A DNA stretch of 64,000 nt from Candidatus Limicola stercorigallinarum (GTDB taxonomy: Bacteria; Actinomycetota; Coriobacteriia; Coriobacteriales; Coriobacteriaceae): the NCBI GenBank assembly GCA_018711625.1, contig DVID01000020.1, positions 28,384 through 92,383 of the forward strand, read 5' to 3'. Under the pieces are notes generated by a model. It had not been told where the DNA came from. It did no database searches and was given only the letters and a program-made list of their open reading frames with translations. Below are positions 1-9,543 of the stretch, one piece after another. Each line of letters starts with the position of its first letter. The stretch's first letter is position 1. A program made the translations under genes and the position numbers.

Positions 1-45
1 AATCACGGCCTCCCAGTCTTTCAGAACTTCGGAGAGCTCCTTCAT
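1..45 (-). CDS. gatB: Aspartyl/glutamyl-tRNA amidotransferase subunit B, N-terminal fragment
   Basis: Only the first 15 codons are in the window; they read MKELSEVLKDWEAVI, which I recognise as the start of GatB. GatB is the subunit that binds tRNA and activates the mischarged Glu-tRNA(Gln) or Asp-tRNA(Asn) before amidation. The ATG at 45-43 overlaps the TGA of gatA (44-42) as ATGA, so translation is probably coupled. Position in a gatC-gatA-gatB order supports the call. The gene continues beyond the left edge. Confidence 0.85.
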   Translation of the reverse strand, partial: MKELSEVLKDWEAVI

Positions 46-1550
46 GCGAGCTCACCTCCCTTCCCTGCAAAGGCAGGTGCCACGCCAAGCACAGGCGCTC
101 CCTTCGCCGCGCATGCGCGCTCAAGGGCAGCGCCAAACGTGATGAGGCGTTCATCCATAAACGCGGGAGCAACCAGCTGGGCTGCCACCGGCATGCCCGA
201 CTGCGCCCCCAGCCCCACCGGAACGGTAATGCCGCCGTTACCAGCAATATTGATAGAGATGGTGTAGAGGTCGGCGAGGTACATCTGCGTGGGATCCGAG
301 ATGGCCCCATGCTCAAAGGCAACCATGGGACTCGCCGGCATGATGATCACATCCACCTGCTCGTAGGCGCGCGCATAATCCTCGGTAATGAGTGTGCGCG
401 CCTTTTGGGCCGCGTAATAGTACTTGTCATACACGCCCGAAGAGAGCAGATAGGCACCGAGCATCTGGCGACGCTTGGCCTCCGCGCCAAAGCCGTGTGC
501 ACGCGAAAGCGAGCTCTGCTGCGCCAGCGTGGCACAGCCCGGCTCCTGATAGCCGTAGCGAACGCCGTCGAACCGCGCGAGGTTGGAGAACGCTTCCGCA
601 GGACCGATCACGTAATAGGCCGCAATGGCTGCATCGAGATGCGGGAGGTCAATCTCCACCAGCTCGGCGCCAGCCGCCTCAAGCGCATGCGCAGCGCCTT
701 CAACCGCCTGCTTCATCTCGGGTGTGAGGCCTTCGGCATTCATGAGCGATGGAGCGACACCCACCCGTTTGCCTGCAACGTCGCCATCGAGCGCCTGTGC
801 AAACGAAGGTGCCACCTCCTGCGACGTGGAATCGTAGCGGTCGCGTCCACCTGAGACCAGGGCATCCATGGCAAGCGCCACATCCTCAACGGTGCGGCCA
901 AACGGTCCCACTTGGTCGAGGGAACTGCCAAATGCCACCACACCGTAGCGAGAAACGGCGCCGTAGGTGGGCTTCATGCCCACCACACCGCAGAGCGCCG
1001 CCGGCTGACGAATAGAGCCACCGGTGTCAGAACCCAGGGCAAGTGGAACTTCGCCCGCCGCCACCGCTGCAGCCGAGCCACCCGACGAACCACCCGGAAC
1101 ACGCGCGGTATCCCAGGGGTTGTTGGTGGGGTGGAACGCCGAGGTATCGGTGGTGGAACCAAAGGCAAACTCATCCATATTGGTCTTGCCCACCGGCACG
1201 CAACCCGCGTCAAGCATGCGCTGCACGCAAGTTGCTGTGTAGGGCGACGCATAATGCTCGAGCATGCGGGAGGCACAGGTGGTGTATGTGCCCATAAGGT
1301 TCATGTTGTCTTTCACGGCAAGCGGCACACCGGCAAGTGGCGGAAGCTTCTCGCCTGCAGCGCGAGCGGCGTCGATACGGTCCGCCGCCGCAAGCGCCAG
1401 CTCAGGCGTCACCTGCAAAAAGGCCTGGACGTCTCCATCGCGCTTGTCCACAGCGTCGAGCGCCGCCTCGGCCATCTCGCGGGCAGAGACTTCACCCGAG
1501 GCTATAGCGGCAGCAATAGAACGAGCCGTGAGAGCATCGTAAGAAGCCAT
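42..1550 (-). CDS. gatA: Glutamyl-tRNA(Gln) amidotransferase subunit A
   Basis: This 502-aa protein is the glutaminase subunit of GatCAB. It releases ammonia from glutamine to amidate Glu-tRNA(Gln) or Asp-tRNA(Asn) in the cytoplasm. It is an amidase-signature enzyme: the lysine of AVKDN (about residue 80), the Gly/Ser-rich stretch GGSSGGSAAAVAAG and the serines of SDTGGSIRQPAA form the Ser-cisSer-Lys triad. Length is normal for GatA. I prefer the ATG at 1550 because the purine-rich GAGAGGGGG lies at proper spacing before it; an in-frame ATG at 1559 sits directly on that site. It begins 1 base after the gatC stop and ends overlapping gatB. Confidence 0.97.
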   Translation of the reverse strand: MASYDALTARSIAAAIASGEVSAREMAEAALDAVDKRDGDVQAFLQVTPELALAAADRIDAARAAGEKLPPLAGVPLAVKDNMNLMGTYTTCASRMLEHYASPYTATCVQRMLDAGCVPVGKTNMDEFAFGSTTDTSAFHPTNNPWDTARVPGGSSGGSAAAVAAGEVPLALGSDTGGSIRQPAALCGVVGMKPTYGAVSRYGVVAFGSSLDQVGPFGRTVEDVALAMDALVSGGRDRYDSTSQEVAPSFAQALDGDVAGKRVGVAPSLMNAEGLTPEMKQAVEGAAHALEAAGAELVEIDLPHLDAAIAAYYVIGPAEAFSNLARFDGVRYGYQEPGCATLAQQSSLSRAHGFGAEAKRRQMLGAYLLSSGVYDKYYYAAQKARTLITEDYARAYEQVDVIIMPASPMVAFEHGAISDPTQMYLADLYTISINIAGNGGITVPVGLGAQSGMPVAAQLVAPAFMDERLITFGAALERACAAKGAPVLGVAPAFAGKGGELA

Positions 1551-1551
1551 G

Positions 1552-1860
1552 TTACGCATCCCCCTCTCCCAAAATGGAGGGAACGCGGAACGAACGCTCC
1601 CGTGTTGCGCCAGCGTTGCTTAGCGCCGCCTCAATCGTAAGGCCATGCGGAGCATCGATGGCGTCATCGCGCATGACGTTGGAAAGGCTCCCGATGGGAT
1701 GAAACGTAGGGTCAACATCGGGAAGATTGTAGGCAAGGACGGGCTCAAGCATCGCCACCGCGTCGTTCATGTACGACGTCATCTGGCTCAGCTCCTCCCC
1801 CTCCAAAGCAATGCGGGCATAATCGGCGATGCCGCGTACATCGTTTTCGCTGAGTGCCAT
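1552..1860 (-). CDS. gatC: Aspartyl/glutamyl-tRNA amidotransferase subunit C
   Basis: This 102-aa protein is the small belt-like subunit that stabilises GatA against GatB. The N-terminal helix pattern (DVRGIADYARIAL followed by an acidic helix), the central prolines (LEPVLAYNLPDVDPTFHP) and the terminal RDD motif (MRDDAIDAPHGL) are typical of GatC. An AAAGGAG ribosome site lies 7 bases before the ATG at 1860. It is the first gene of gatCAB, which makes a transamidation route for Gln-tRNA and/or Asn-tRNA likely in this organism. Confidence 0.95.
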   Translation of the reverse strand: MALSENDVRGIADYARIALEGEELSQMTSYMNDAVAMLEPVLAYNLPDVDPTFHPIGSLSNVMRDDAIDAPHGLTIEAALSNAGATRERSFRVPSILGEGDA

Positions 1861-2005
1861 GGGCGCTCCTTTCGGCTGGTCAATCTACACCATTATACGC
1901 AGCGCGCCCGCTCCCCGGACGAGGGGCGGGCGCGGTCACAGGCTTGCAACGGAGCGACGGGCGGCATGGCGGCTCCGGCCGGACCCCGGAACGCCCCCGC
2001 GCGCC

Positions 2006-3400
2006 TCACATGCGCTGCATCGAGAACGCCTGGCGGTGGTTGAGCAGGTACGGACGCAGGTAGGCCACCGTGGAGCACATGGGCAGCACGTCGGGCGAGA
2101 GCGCGATGCCCAGCACCTCGGTGATGTAGGCGCGGCGCCGCTCCATGCGCTCCCACATGCCGGGGTAGCGGGAGCGGATGTCGCGCTTGAGCCCCTCGTC
2201 AGCAAGGGCGACCGTGCTCTCGGCGCTCACGCCGCCGTAGCCCGGCACCGAGGGGATGATGTCGATCTGGAAGATCATGCCGCTCGTGAGCACCTCGTCC
2301 GAGCCCTCGTACACCGGCGAGCACAGCCACTCCTCCTCGGCGGTGAGATGCCCCGGGCAGAGCGACCAGCCGTAGGTTGCGCGCGGCAGCACGCGCTCCA
2401 CCTCGTCGAAGAGCTCGCCTCCCGTCATGCCCACGCGGATGCGCTCAAGCCAGCGCACGTAGGCGGCGAAGTAGGGCGCGGCGACCTTCTCGAGCCAATC
2501 CGCCTGCTCGCGCGGCATCTCGGCCGAGGTGCTCACGGCGAACCCCGCGCGGCTGGAGAGGCCGCCCGCATAGCCCACGGTGAGGGCGACGGGGTCGCCC
2601 CATTTCACGCGGTTGGCGGTGGGGAACATGTTGGCCTGCACGAACCGCGGGCCGCTCGCGGCGATGGTCACGACGCTCGTATGCTGGCCATGGCGCACCA
2701 GCGTGTCGCCGAGCCGCATCTCGCTCACGCCGGCGCCGAGCGCGTCCATGGCATCGAGCATGCAGTCGGAGGCCAGCGCGGCGCCGAACTCGTAATGGGC
2801 GACCTCATTGGCGCTGTTGGCGGTGCGGGCACCGTCCGCGCCGATGAAGATGCCGGTGGCGTTGACGAGCGCGCCGTCCGAGCCCGCGGCCTCCCGCAGC
2901 GCGTCGACGATGAACGCGGGCACATCAAAAGTCGAGGAGGCGTCGACGTCCTCCGCGGTGAAGAGCTTCCAGCCTGCCAGGCCCACGCGCATGCCAGGCT
3001 GGACGCCCGCCTCGCGCAGGGCGGAGGGCAGCGGTGCGGAGGGCGCCTGGGGCTGGTTGGGCAGCGAGAGGATCGGCGCGTGCACGACGCGGGCATCGAT
3101 GCGCGCCTTGTCCGCCTTGTCGCGGTTCTCGTTGCCCAAAACGAAGCACGCCGAGCCGTCGGCGGCTATGACGAGCAGGCCCTCCTCGAAGCGCGTGAAG
3201 AACCCGGCCAGGTAGGCGAAGTTTCCCGCATGCTCGACGTCGCCGTACACCACGAGCGCGTCGAGGCCGCGGGCGCGCATGCGCTCGACCACCTTGTCCA
3301 GGCGCTCCTGGATGGTGGCGTCGGAAAGCGGGATGGGCGCCCCCGTGCAGTCGCGTTCCGGCTCGGGCACGAAACCCAGCTCCACCATGCGGGTGTCCAT
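2006..3400 (-). CDS. M24 (prolidase/creatinase-fold) protein lacking several metal ligands
   Basis: This 464-aa protein has the two-domain layout of the Xaa-Pro aminopeptidase/creatinase group: an N-terminal creatinase-like domain (GLDALVVYGDVEHAGNFAYL) and a C-terminal pita-bread domain. The histidine of the usual GHG motif is kept (CPGHLTAEEEW) and a late glutamate is present (GGVSAEST). The two aspartates normally in a D-x-G...SD-x-TR segment are replaced (ALTVGYAGGLSSRAGF), so a metal-free, creatinase-like activity or no peptidase activity is possible. Start ATG 3400 follows GAGGGGAG; longer in-frame starts lack a ribosome site. Codons are richer in GCG/CGC than in neighbouring genes. It stands alone, in the same direction as gatCAB. 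Confidence 0.75.
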   Translation of the reverse strand: MDTRMVELGFVPEPERDCTGAPIPLSDATIQERLDKVVERMRARGLDALVVYGDVEHAGNFAYLAGFFTRFEEGLLVIAADGSACFVLGNENRDKADKARIDARVVHAPILSLPNQPQAPSAPLPSALREAGVQPGMRVGLAGWKLFTAEDVDASSTFDVPAFIVDALREAAGSDGALVNATGIFIGADGARTANSANEVAHYEFGAALASDCMLDAMDALGAGVSEMRLGDTLVRHGQHTSVVTIAASGPRFVQANMFPTANRVKWGDPVALTVGYAGGLSSRAGFAVSTSAEMPREQADWLEKVAAPYFAAYVRWLERIRVGMTGGELFDEVERVLPRATYGWSLCPGHLTAEEEWLCSPVYEGSDEVLTSGMIFQIDIIPSVPGYGGVSAESTVALADEGLKRDIRSRYPGMWERMERRRAYITEVLGIALSPDVLPMCSTVAYLRPYLLNHRQAFSMQRM

Positions 3401-4234
3401 AGCGCATCTCCCCTCGTCGTCATGCGGGTGCAAGCGATGGACGGAGAATGCGCCGAGCCTCGGCCTTGGGCTGCGGACGGCGCATGCCTGCGCCGCACCC
3501 CGCCACATCGCGCGTCACTCGCATGATACCCAGCTGCACTTCGGTGCCATCCCCCGTCTCGCCGGGATCTCGCCCAGCCGGCGCCGGCTGGGGTCGTCGT
3601 GAGGCTTGCGTGCGCCGCGACGGCGGCATCACGAGGGTTGACCCGCGTGGAAAATCATCGCGATGGTCAATTTACCCCTCGAGGTTACCTTTGGACGGAG
3701 CTGCGAAGCGCATGTATACGCGCGAGCGCCTCCAAAACCCCTTCCGCAGCCGCTGCGAGGTCGTTTTCGGACCTCTTCGGGGGTCCCACGGACGGTAGCG
3801 GGGCCGTGGCGCCGCGCTCGCATGCGGCGGATGGTAACCTCGAGGGGTAAATTGACCATCGAGCCGGAATCCAACAGCTCGAGGCAGCCAAGAGCCCATT
3901 TTTTGATGCATTCCACGCTGGAATTTATGCAAATAGGGAGCAGAAGCCGTCGCGCCCCGCCATCCGGGCGATGCACCCGCTTGCGCCCGCATGAGAACGA
4001 CCGCGCCCCGCCAATCACAAGCCTCGGCACGGGGTAGCCTGCCCGAAACCCTGGACAGGCAACCCCGCAGCCGAAACCGCCCTCTACGCCGCTCGCAGCC
4101 CAGGCAGCGACACCTCGGACAGGCGATCCCGGACCGACCGCCCTGGCGGCGCGCCACAGGCTCGCGGCCCGACGGCGCCCGCTCTTGACTTTGCCAGCGA
4201 CCTCGCCAGACCGACGACGCCGCGCAACGGCACC
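3401..4234. other. Intergenic region with no convincing gene
   Basis: About 830 bases separate the M24 gene from the 3' end of mfd. Open frames here lack ribosome sites and resemble no family I know. The main structure is the 201-bp inverted-repeat element described separately. A short hairpin (ATTCCA, loop of 3, TGGAAT at 3910-3924) follows a T-run. I see nothing else. Confidence 0.6.
3661..3861. repeat. 201-bp element bounded by a perfect 29-bp inverted repeat
   Basis: Bases 3661-3689 and 3833-3861 are exact reverse complements (29 of 29), beginning CGATGGTCAATTTACCCC. The 143-bp interior contains a small hairpin (GAGGTC/GACCTC, 3757-3775) and no coding frame. There is no A- or T-run, so it is not an ordinary terminator. 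No target-site duplication is visible. A non-autonomous mobile element (MITE) is the simplest reading; the tips recall the ends of some IS21-like elements, but that is only an impression. Confidence 0.7.
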
Positions 4235-7200
4235 CTAGTCATCATCTCCCGAAGCACCCAGCTGCTCGAGCACCATGAGCGCCGCCGCCACGGGGCCGCG
4301 CTCGTCGTTGGCATCGAGGCCGCGGCCCACGCCCGAGCCGCCGCCGGCACCCGCCTTGTAGGGAATCGACAGCTTGCGGCTCTTGGGGAAGCTCACCGCA
4401 CCCAGCCGGTCACGTAGGTCGAAGGCAACCTTCTTGGGCACGTCCACGCCCTGGAACGTCAAGCGGCCGGCAGCAAGCACCACGCTCTCCAACCCCAAGC
4501 GCCCGCCACGAATGCGGATTCGCGCGCGATCAAAGAGGTTCTGAGCAGCCTGCGGCAACGGTCCGGCCAGCTGTTCCAGCTCCTCTTGTGCCTCGTCCAC
4601 CTGAGTAAGATCTTCTGCCGCGGCAAGCTTGCGGTACACCAGCACCCGCTTATCCACCGCAGGCAGATACTCTTCGTCCAAATAGAAGTCGGCAGGCAGG
4701 TTGATGGTCACGTCTGAGCTCTCAACATTGGCTCCGTCCTCGCCACGCGCCTCGGCCACCGCCTGACCGAGCATCTGCGTAAAGAGGTCAAAGCCCACGC
4801 TGGAGAGATTACCGTGCTGCTCAGCCCCCACAAGCGAGCCGGCGCCGCGGATCTCTAGGTCGCGCATGGCGATGCGCATGCCGCTGCCCAGCTCCTGGAA
4901 CTCGGAGAGCGCCATCAGGCGCTCCGTAGCCTCCTGCGTGAGCGGCATCTCCCCCGGGAACATGAAGTAGGCGTATGCCTGGGTAGCGGAGCGCCCCACA
5001 CGGCCCTTGAGCTGGTAGAGCTGCGCCAAGCCGAGCCGCTGCGAATCCTCGATGATGAGCGTGTTGGTGTGCGGATTATCAATACCGCTCTCGATGATGG
5101 TGGTGGCCACGAGCACGTCGATCCGCCCCTCGGCGAACTCGATCATCACGTCCTCCACCTCGCGCGGGGTCATCTTGCCGTGCGCCACGCCCACGCGCGC
5201 CTCGGGCACCGCCTCGTGCACGCGGTCCACCGCGTCATCGATGGTCTTCACGCGGTTCGAGACGTAGTACACCTGCCCCTTGCGAGAGAGCTCCAAGCGA
5301 ATTGCCGCCGAGACCACATCCGGGTCGTACTCGCCCACGTGCACCATCACGGGACGGCGCCCGGTGGGCGGCGTGGTGATGAGCGACATATCGCGCACGC
5401 CCGAGATAGCCATCTGCATGGTGCGCGGAATAGGCGTGGCCGAGAGCGTGAGCACGTCAATCTGCTCGCGCAGGTTCTTGAGCTGCTCTTTGTGCTGCAC
5501 GCCAAAGCGCTGCTCCTCGTCGATGATCACCAGGCCCAGGTTGGCTGGGTTGACGTCAGAGGAGAGCAGGCGGTGCGTTCCCACGAGCACGTCGAGCTTG
5601 CCCTCGGCGAAGGCGGCGAGGGCGCGGCGCTGCTGAGCGGGTGTGCGAAAGCGCGAGAGCACCTCCACCTCCACCCCGAAGGGAGCGAACCGCTCAAAGA
5701 ATGTTTGGTAATGCTGCTGCGCCAAAATGGTGGTGGGACACAGCACCATCACCTGGCGCCCCGAGTCCACGCACTTGAAGGCCGCGCGTAGCGCAACCTC
5801 CGTCTTGCCGAAGCCCACGTCTCCACAGAGCAGGCGGTCCATGGGCTTGGGCGCCTCCATGTCGGCCTTGATGTCGTTGATAGCCTCCAACTGGTCGCGC
5901 GTGGGCTCGTAGGGAAAGCTCTCCTCCATCTCAATCTGCTCGGGCGTGTCGGGCGGGCAGGCGTATCCCGTGATGGACGAGCGGCGCGTATATAGGTCAA
6001 CCAGGTCAAAGGCGAGCTTCTTGGCGCTCTTGCGCGCCTTCGCGGTGGCACGGCTCCAGTCGGCGGTGTTGAGGCGCGTGAGGCGTGGATTCTCGCCGTC
6101 CGGGCCCACATAGCGGCTGATGCGGTCCACCTGCTCAAGCGGCACATAGAGCTTGTCGCCATCGGCGTATTCCAGCAAAAAGTAGTCGCGCTCGCGGCCG
6201 CCCACCTCCTGGCGCACGATGGCCGTGAAGTGCGCGATGCCGTGCGTGGCGTGCACCACGTAGTCGCCCGGCTTGAAGGGGAAGGTCACCTCCGTCACGT
6301 CCACACGCCGGCGCACCCGCTGGCCACGGCGCGCGTCCATGCGCGCGCTCAGGTCGCCGATGGAGAATATCGCCAGGTGTGCCTCGGGCACCACCACGCC
6401 CCGCGGGAAGGCGGCATCCACAAAGGTCACGCGCCCGCGCGTCAACGTCGGCACCGCGATGCGGCCCACACGTCCCTCGGCCTGCGGCGCGCCGTCTTCT
6501 ATGGGGCGCGCGTTGAGGCGGTCGGCATCGCGCTTGAGCAGCGTGACCGTCACCTCGGCACTCCCCACCTTACCAGCATTCTCATCGGCGGAGATGAGCG
6601 ACTCCTCAAAGGGAATCGCCTCATCGTTAAAGGTGAGCTCAAGCGACTCGCGCGCGCCGCGGTCGGGCGCGGCGAACACGCACGCATATCGGTTGGCAAC
6701 AACCTCGTTAATGCGCGAAATAAACCGCGTATCAGAGCCTGCGATGGCAGGTTGCTCAATTTTGAGCTCAGCGGTAACCGCCCCGCCCGCCCGGATGAGC
6801 GAAACGTAGTTCAAACGCTGTTGATGACCGAAGTCCAACTCCTGCGGTCGTACAAAAAGACCGTCTAAACGTGCAACTTTTGCCTCGCCGGCACGACGGT
6901 CCAGATCTTCATAGGCGCGCATGCAATCATCAAAGAGCGACCGAGGCTCCGAGAGCACCACGAGCGCGTTTTCGCTCACATGCGCAAGCGGGCTCACCGT
7001 GGTGTCGTACATGAGAGGCAAGAAGCGATCGAGCTCCGGTGTGACCACTCGGGCCTCAACCATCTCAAGGAGCGCCGCAAGCTCAGTGTCATTCTGGGCG
7101 GGTTGATAGAGCGCTGCCTTGATGCGCCGCACGGCATCATCGGTAAGGGCAAGCTCGCGGCAAGGATATACCCGGATGCTCGTATCGTCGCCAATGGTCT

Positions 7201-7837
7201 GACCTGTTGACGTAACCATATGACGGATACGGTCAATCTCGTCGCCAAAGAATTCAATGCGCACAGGAGACGTAGCCTGGGCCGGATACACATCCACCGC
7301 GTCACCATGCACGCGGAAGAGTCCCGGGGCATCCGCCGCATCGGAGGCAGTGTAGCCCATTGCCACCAAACGTTGCGGCACGCTCTCAAAGGGTACTTCC
7401 TCACCTACGGTAAAGGTTACGCTGCGCCAAAACTGGCTTTCGCGTGGCGGCACGCAACGCAACAGTGCCCGCGCAGAGGCAACCATGATGCAGGGCTTTC
7501 CGCTGGCCACGCGCTCAAGGGCCGCACAACGAGCCGCCACCACGGCATCGTCAGGCTCTTGATCGCGCCAGGGCATATCGCGACGCTCGGGATAGCGCTC
7601 CACATACTCAAGACCTACGTACGAAGCAAGTTCGCGAGCCGCTCTATCGGCAGCGTCCTCGCCTGAAACCACATAAACGCACGGCCGCGGACGACGCGCA
7701 AACTGCGCCGCCAGCATGAGGGCGCGCGCCGACTGCGATATTGCGAGCGTGGCATCCTTGCCCTCGTCAAGCGCCTCCTCAATAACGCGAGGCCCCTCGG
7801 CGGTAAACAACTGCGCTGCAATGCGGTGGACAAGCAT
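4235..7837 (-). CDS. mfd: Transcription-repair coupling factor Mfd
   Basis: This 1200-aa protein is a DNA translocase that removes RNA polymerase stalled at lesions and recruits UvrA. Domains in order: a UvrB-homology N-terminus (YVVSGEDAADRAARE), the RNA-polymerase interacting CarD-like domain (GDYVVHATHGIAHF, YVPLEQVDRISRYVG), then a RecG-type helicase with Walker A GDVGFGKTEVA (about residue 670), DEEQ box (VIIDEEQRFGVQHKE), SATPIPRT and a motif VI region QLKGRVGRS, and a C-terminal TRCF domain. The ATG at 7837 follows GGAAAGG; an upstream in-frame start has no such site. It is divergent from rmuC, sharing a 240-base upstream region. The acidic tail (GASGDDD) is unremarkable. Confidence 0.97.
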   Translation of the reverse strand: MLVHRIAAQLFTAEGPRVIEEALDEGKDATLAISQSARALMLAAQFARRPRPCVYVVSGEDAADRAARELASYVGLEYVERYPERRDMPWRDQEPDDAVVAARCAALERVASGKPCIMVASARALLRCVPPRESQFWRSVTFTVGEEVPFESVPQRLVAMGYTASDAADAPGLFRVHGDAVDVYPAQATSPVRIEFFGDEIDRIRHMVTSTGQTIGDDTSIRVYPCRELALTDDAVRRIKAALYQPAQNDTELAALLEMVEARVVTPELDRFLPLMYDTTVSPLAHVSENALVVLSEPRSLFDDCMRAYEDLDRRAGEAKVARLDGLFVRPQELDFGHQQRLNYVSLIRAGGAVTAELKIEQPAIAGSDTRFISRINEVVANRYACVFAAPDRGARESLELTFNDEAIPFEESLISADENAGKVGSAEVTVTLLKRDADRLNARPIEDGAPQAEGRVGRIAVPTLTRGRVTFVDAAFPRGVVVPEAHLAIFSIGDLSARMDARRGQRVRRRVDVTEVTFPFKPGDYVVHATHGIAHFTAIVRQEVGGRERDYFLLEYADGDKLYVPLEQVDRISRYVGPDGENPRLTRLNTADWSRATAKARKSAKKLAFDLVDLYTRRSSITGYACPPDTPEQIEMEESFPYEPTRDQLEAINDIKADMEAPKPMDRLLCGDVGFGKTEVALRAAFKCVDSGRQVMVLCPTTILAQQHYQTFFERFAPFGVEVEVLSRFRTPAQQRRALAAFAEGKLDVLVGTHRLLSSDVNPANLGLVIIDEEQRFGVQHKEQLKNLREQIDVLTLSATPIPRTMQMAISGVRDMSLITTPPTGRRPVMVHVGEYDPDVVSAAIRLELSRKGQVYYVSNRVKTIDDAVDRVHEAVPEARVGVAHGKMTPREVEDVMIEFAEGRIDVLVATTIIESGIDNPHTNTLIIEDSQRLGLAQLYQLKGRVGRSATQAYAYFMFPGEMPLTQEATERLMALSEFQELGSGMRIAMRDLEIRGAGSLVGAEQHGNLSSVGFDLFTQMLGQAVAEARGEDGANVESSDVTINLPADFYLDEEYLPAVDKRVLVYRKLAAAEDLTQVDEAQEELEQLAGPLPQAAQNLFDRARIRIRGGRLGLESVVLAAGRLTFQGVDVPKKVAFDLRDRLGAVSFPKSRKLSIPYKAGAGGGSGVGRGLDANDERGPVAAALMVLEQLGASGDDD

Positions 7838-8077
7838 GAGCAACCTTTCCACGACGAAAACCCGCCTGAGCAGCATCTCGGGCGGGTAACCATGTGCGAT
7901 AGCTCTATCCTACCATGCAAACGTTTACGCGAACGCGCGTCTAAGACGGGCGTCCGGGTGCTCCCCTATAATGAGAGCGCAGCATCTACCGGTACATGCG
8001 GGCCCATGCCGCACCAGAGCACGCGCTCGCGCCCAACGTCCGCCGCACGCACGCCATTTGCTTTGCAAGGAGCCACT

Positions 8078-9541
8078 ATGCTCAACGCATTGGATATAGC
8101 ACTGATTGTCATCGCCCTGGTCACGGCAGCCGTTACCTGTTTAGCGCTCATCCAACTCGTTGGCATGAAGCGCACCCTCGATCGCCTTGCCCAAACAGCC
8201 GGCGATGACCTGCACGACCGTGCCAACACCGAGGCAGCGCTTGGGGCACTCCAGCATACCTTTGATGATGTGACACGCACCCTTGCCACCGCCCAGGCGT
8301 TGGAACGGCATAGATTTGAAAGCCTCGTTCAGCGCCTTGGCGAGAACACCGATCGCGCAGACGACCTGCGCCGCGAGATGATGCAGCGGCTCGACAACAC
8401 AAGCAACATGCTCGACCAGCGCATGAACAGCGTGAACGAGCAAATGCAAATGCAGCTCGCCGCAATCCGCACCTCGCTAGCCACGCAAATGACGGACCTG
8501 CGCAGCGACACCAATGCGCAGCTCGACCGCATGCGCGAGACAGTGGACGAGAAGCTCCAGCACACCCTCAACGAGCGCATCACACGCTCGTTTGCGCTCG
8601 TTAACGAGAGCCTCGACAAGGTGGGGCGCGGCCTGGGCGAGATGCAAAGCCTCGCCGCCGACGTGGGCGGGCTCAAGCGTGTGCTTGCCGGTGTGAAAAC
8701 GCGCGGCATGCTGGGTGAGGTGCAGCTCGGCGCTATCCTGCATGAGATTCTCTCGCCCACGCAATACGAGACCGACGTGGCCACCGTTCCCGGCAGCAGC
8801 AACCGGGTGGAGTTTGCCGTCAAGCTGCCCGGCACGCAGGGCGAGACGGTCTACCTCCCCATCGACGCCAAATTCCCCGGCGATGCCTATGAACATCTAC
8901 GCGATGCGCTCGACGCAGGCGACACCGCGGCGGCAGATGCTGCTTGGAAGACACTCGAGACGCGCATCAAGCAAGAGGCGCGTGACATCCACGAGAAGTA
9001 CGTGGCACCACCCGCAACCACCTCTTACGGCATTCTGTTCCTTCCGTTTGAGGGCCTCTATGCCGAGGTGGTTGACCGTCCGGGGCTCCTTGTCGAGCTG
9101 CAGCGCAGCTATCGCGTGAATGTGGCTGGCCCAAGCACCATGGCCGCCCTGCTCAACAGCCTGCAAATGGGATTCCAAACCGTTGCCATCCAGCAACGCG
9201 CAAGCGAAATACAAACTGTGCTCGCCGCCGTGAAGACTGAGTTTGGCACCTACCAGGCCATGCTTCGTCGCGCACAGAAGCAGCTGGGCACCGTGAGCCG
9301 CACCATGGACACCCTGGTGGGCACGCGCACACGCGCCATGGAGCGCACGCTCGATAGCATCACCGAGCTTGAAAGCCTTGAGGAAGCTGAGCGCCGGTTG
9401 GGAATCGATTTACCCGAAGACGCTTCTGCGGAAACTGACGCCAGCGAAGAGGTGCAAGCGAACACGGAAGATAACCCCGCCGCTCACGACGGCATGACCT
9501 CGGAGGCTCAAGCCGCGTCCATAACGAATGAGGAGGACTAG
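8078..9541 (+). CDS. rmuC: DNA recombination protein RmuC
   Basis: This 487-aa protein belongs to the RmuC family, predicted nuclease-fold proteins that limit recombination at inverted repeats. An N-terminal membrane helix (residues 4-25, ALIVIALVTAAVTCLALIQ) is followed by a long coiled coil rich in Gln/Arg/Met (about 30-195) and the conserved RmuC core (GMLGEVQLGAIL, LPIDAKFPGDAYEHL, APPATTSYGILFLPFEGLYAEV). The C-terminal 50 residues are acidic and probably disordered. AAGGAG precedes the ATG at 8078. nth follows after 2 bases with GAGGAGG in the rmuC 3' end, so the two are an operon. Confidence 0.93.
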   Translation: MLNALDIALIVIALVTAAVTCLALIQLVGMKRTLDRLAQTAGDDLHDRANTEAALGALQHTFDDVTRTLATAQALERHRFESLVQRLGENTDRADDLRREMMQRLDNTSNMLDQRMNSVNEQMQMQLAAIRTSLATQMTDLRSDTNAQLDRMRETVDEKLQHTLNERITRSFALVNESLDKVGRGLGEMQSLAADVGGLKRVLAGVKTRGMLGEVQLGAILHEILSPTQYETDVATVPGSSNRVEFAVKLPGTQGETVYLPIDAKFPGDAYEHLRDALDAGDTAAADAAWKTLETRIKQEARDIHEKYVAPPATTSYGILFLPFEGLYAEVVDRPGLLVELQRSYRVNVAGPSTMAALLNSLQMGFQTVAIQQRASEIQTVLAAVKTEFGTYQAMLRRAQKQLGTVSRTMDTLVGTRTRAMERTLDSITELESLEEAERRLGIDLPEDASAETDASEEVQANTEDNPAAHDGMTSEAQAASITNEED

Positions 9542-9543
9542 CC

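Noticed and set aside
1829..3526. 565-codon plus-strand frame opposite the M24 gene
   Set aside because: Antisense to a recognisable M24 fold; Arg/His/Gly-rich shadow composition.
3661..3861. CRISPR-like repeat
   Set aside because: The two 29-bp units are inverted, only two exist and no regular spacers follow; no cas genes are nearby.
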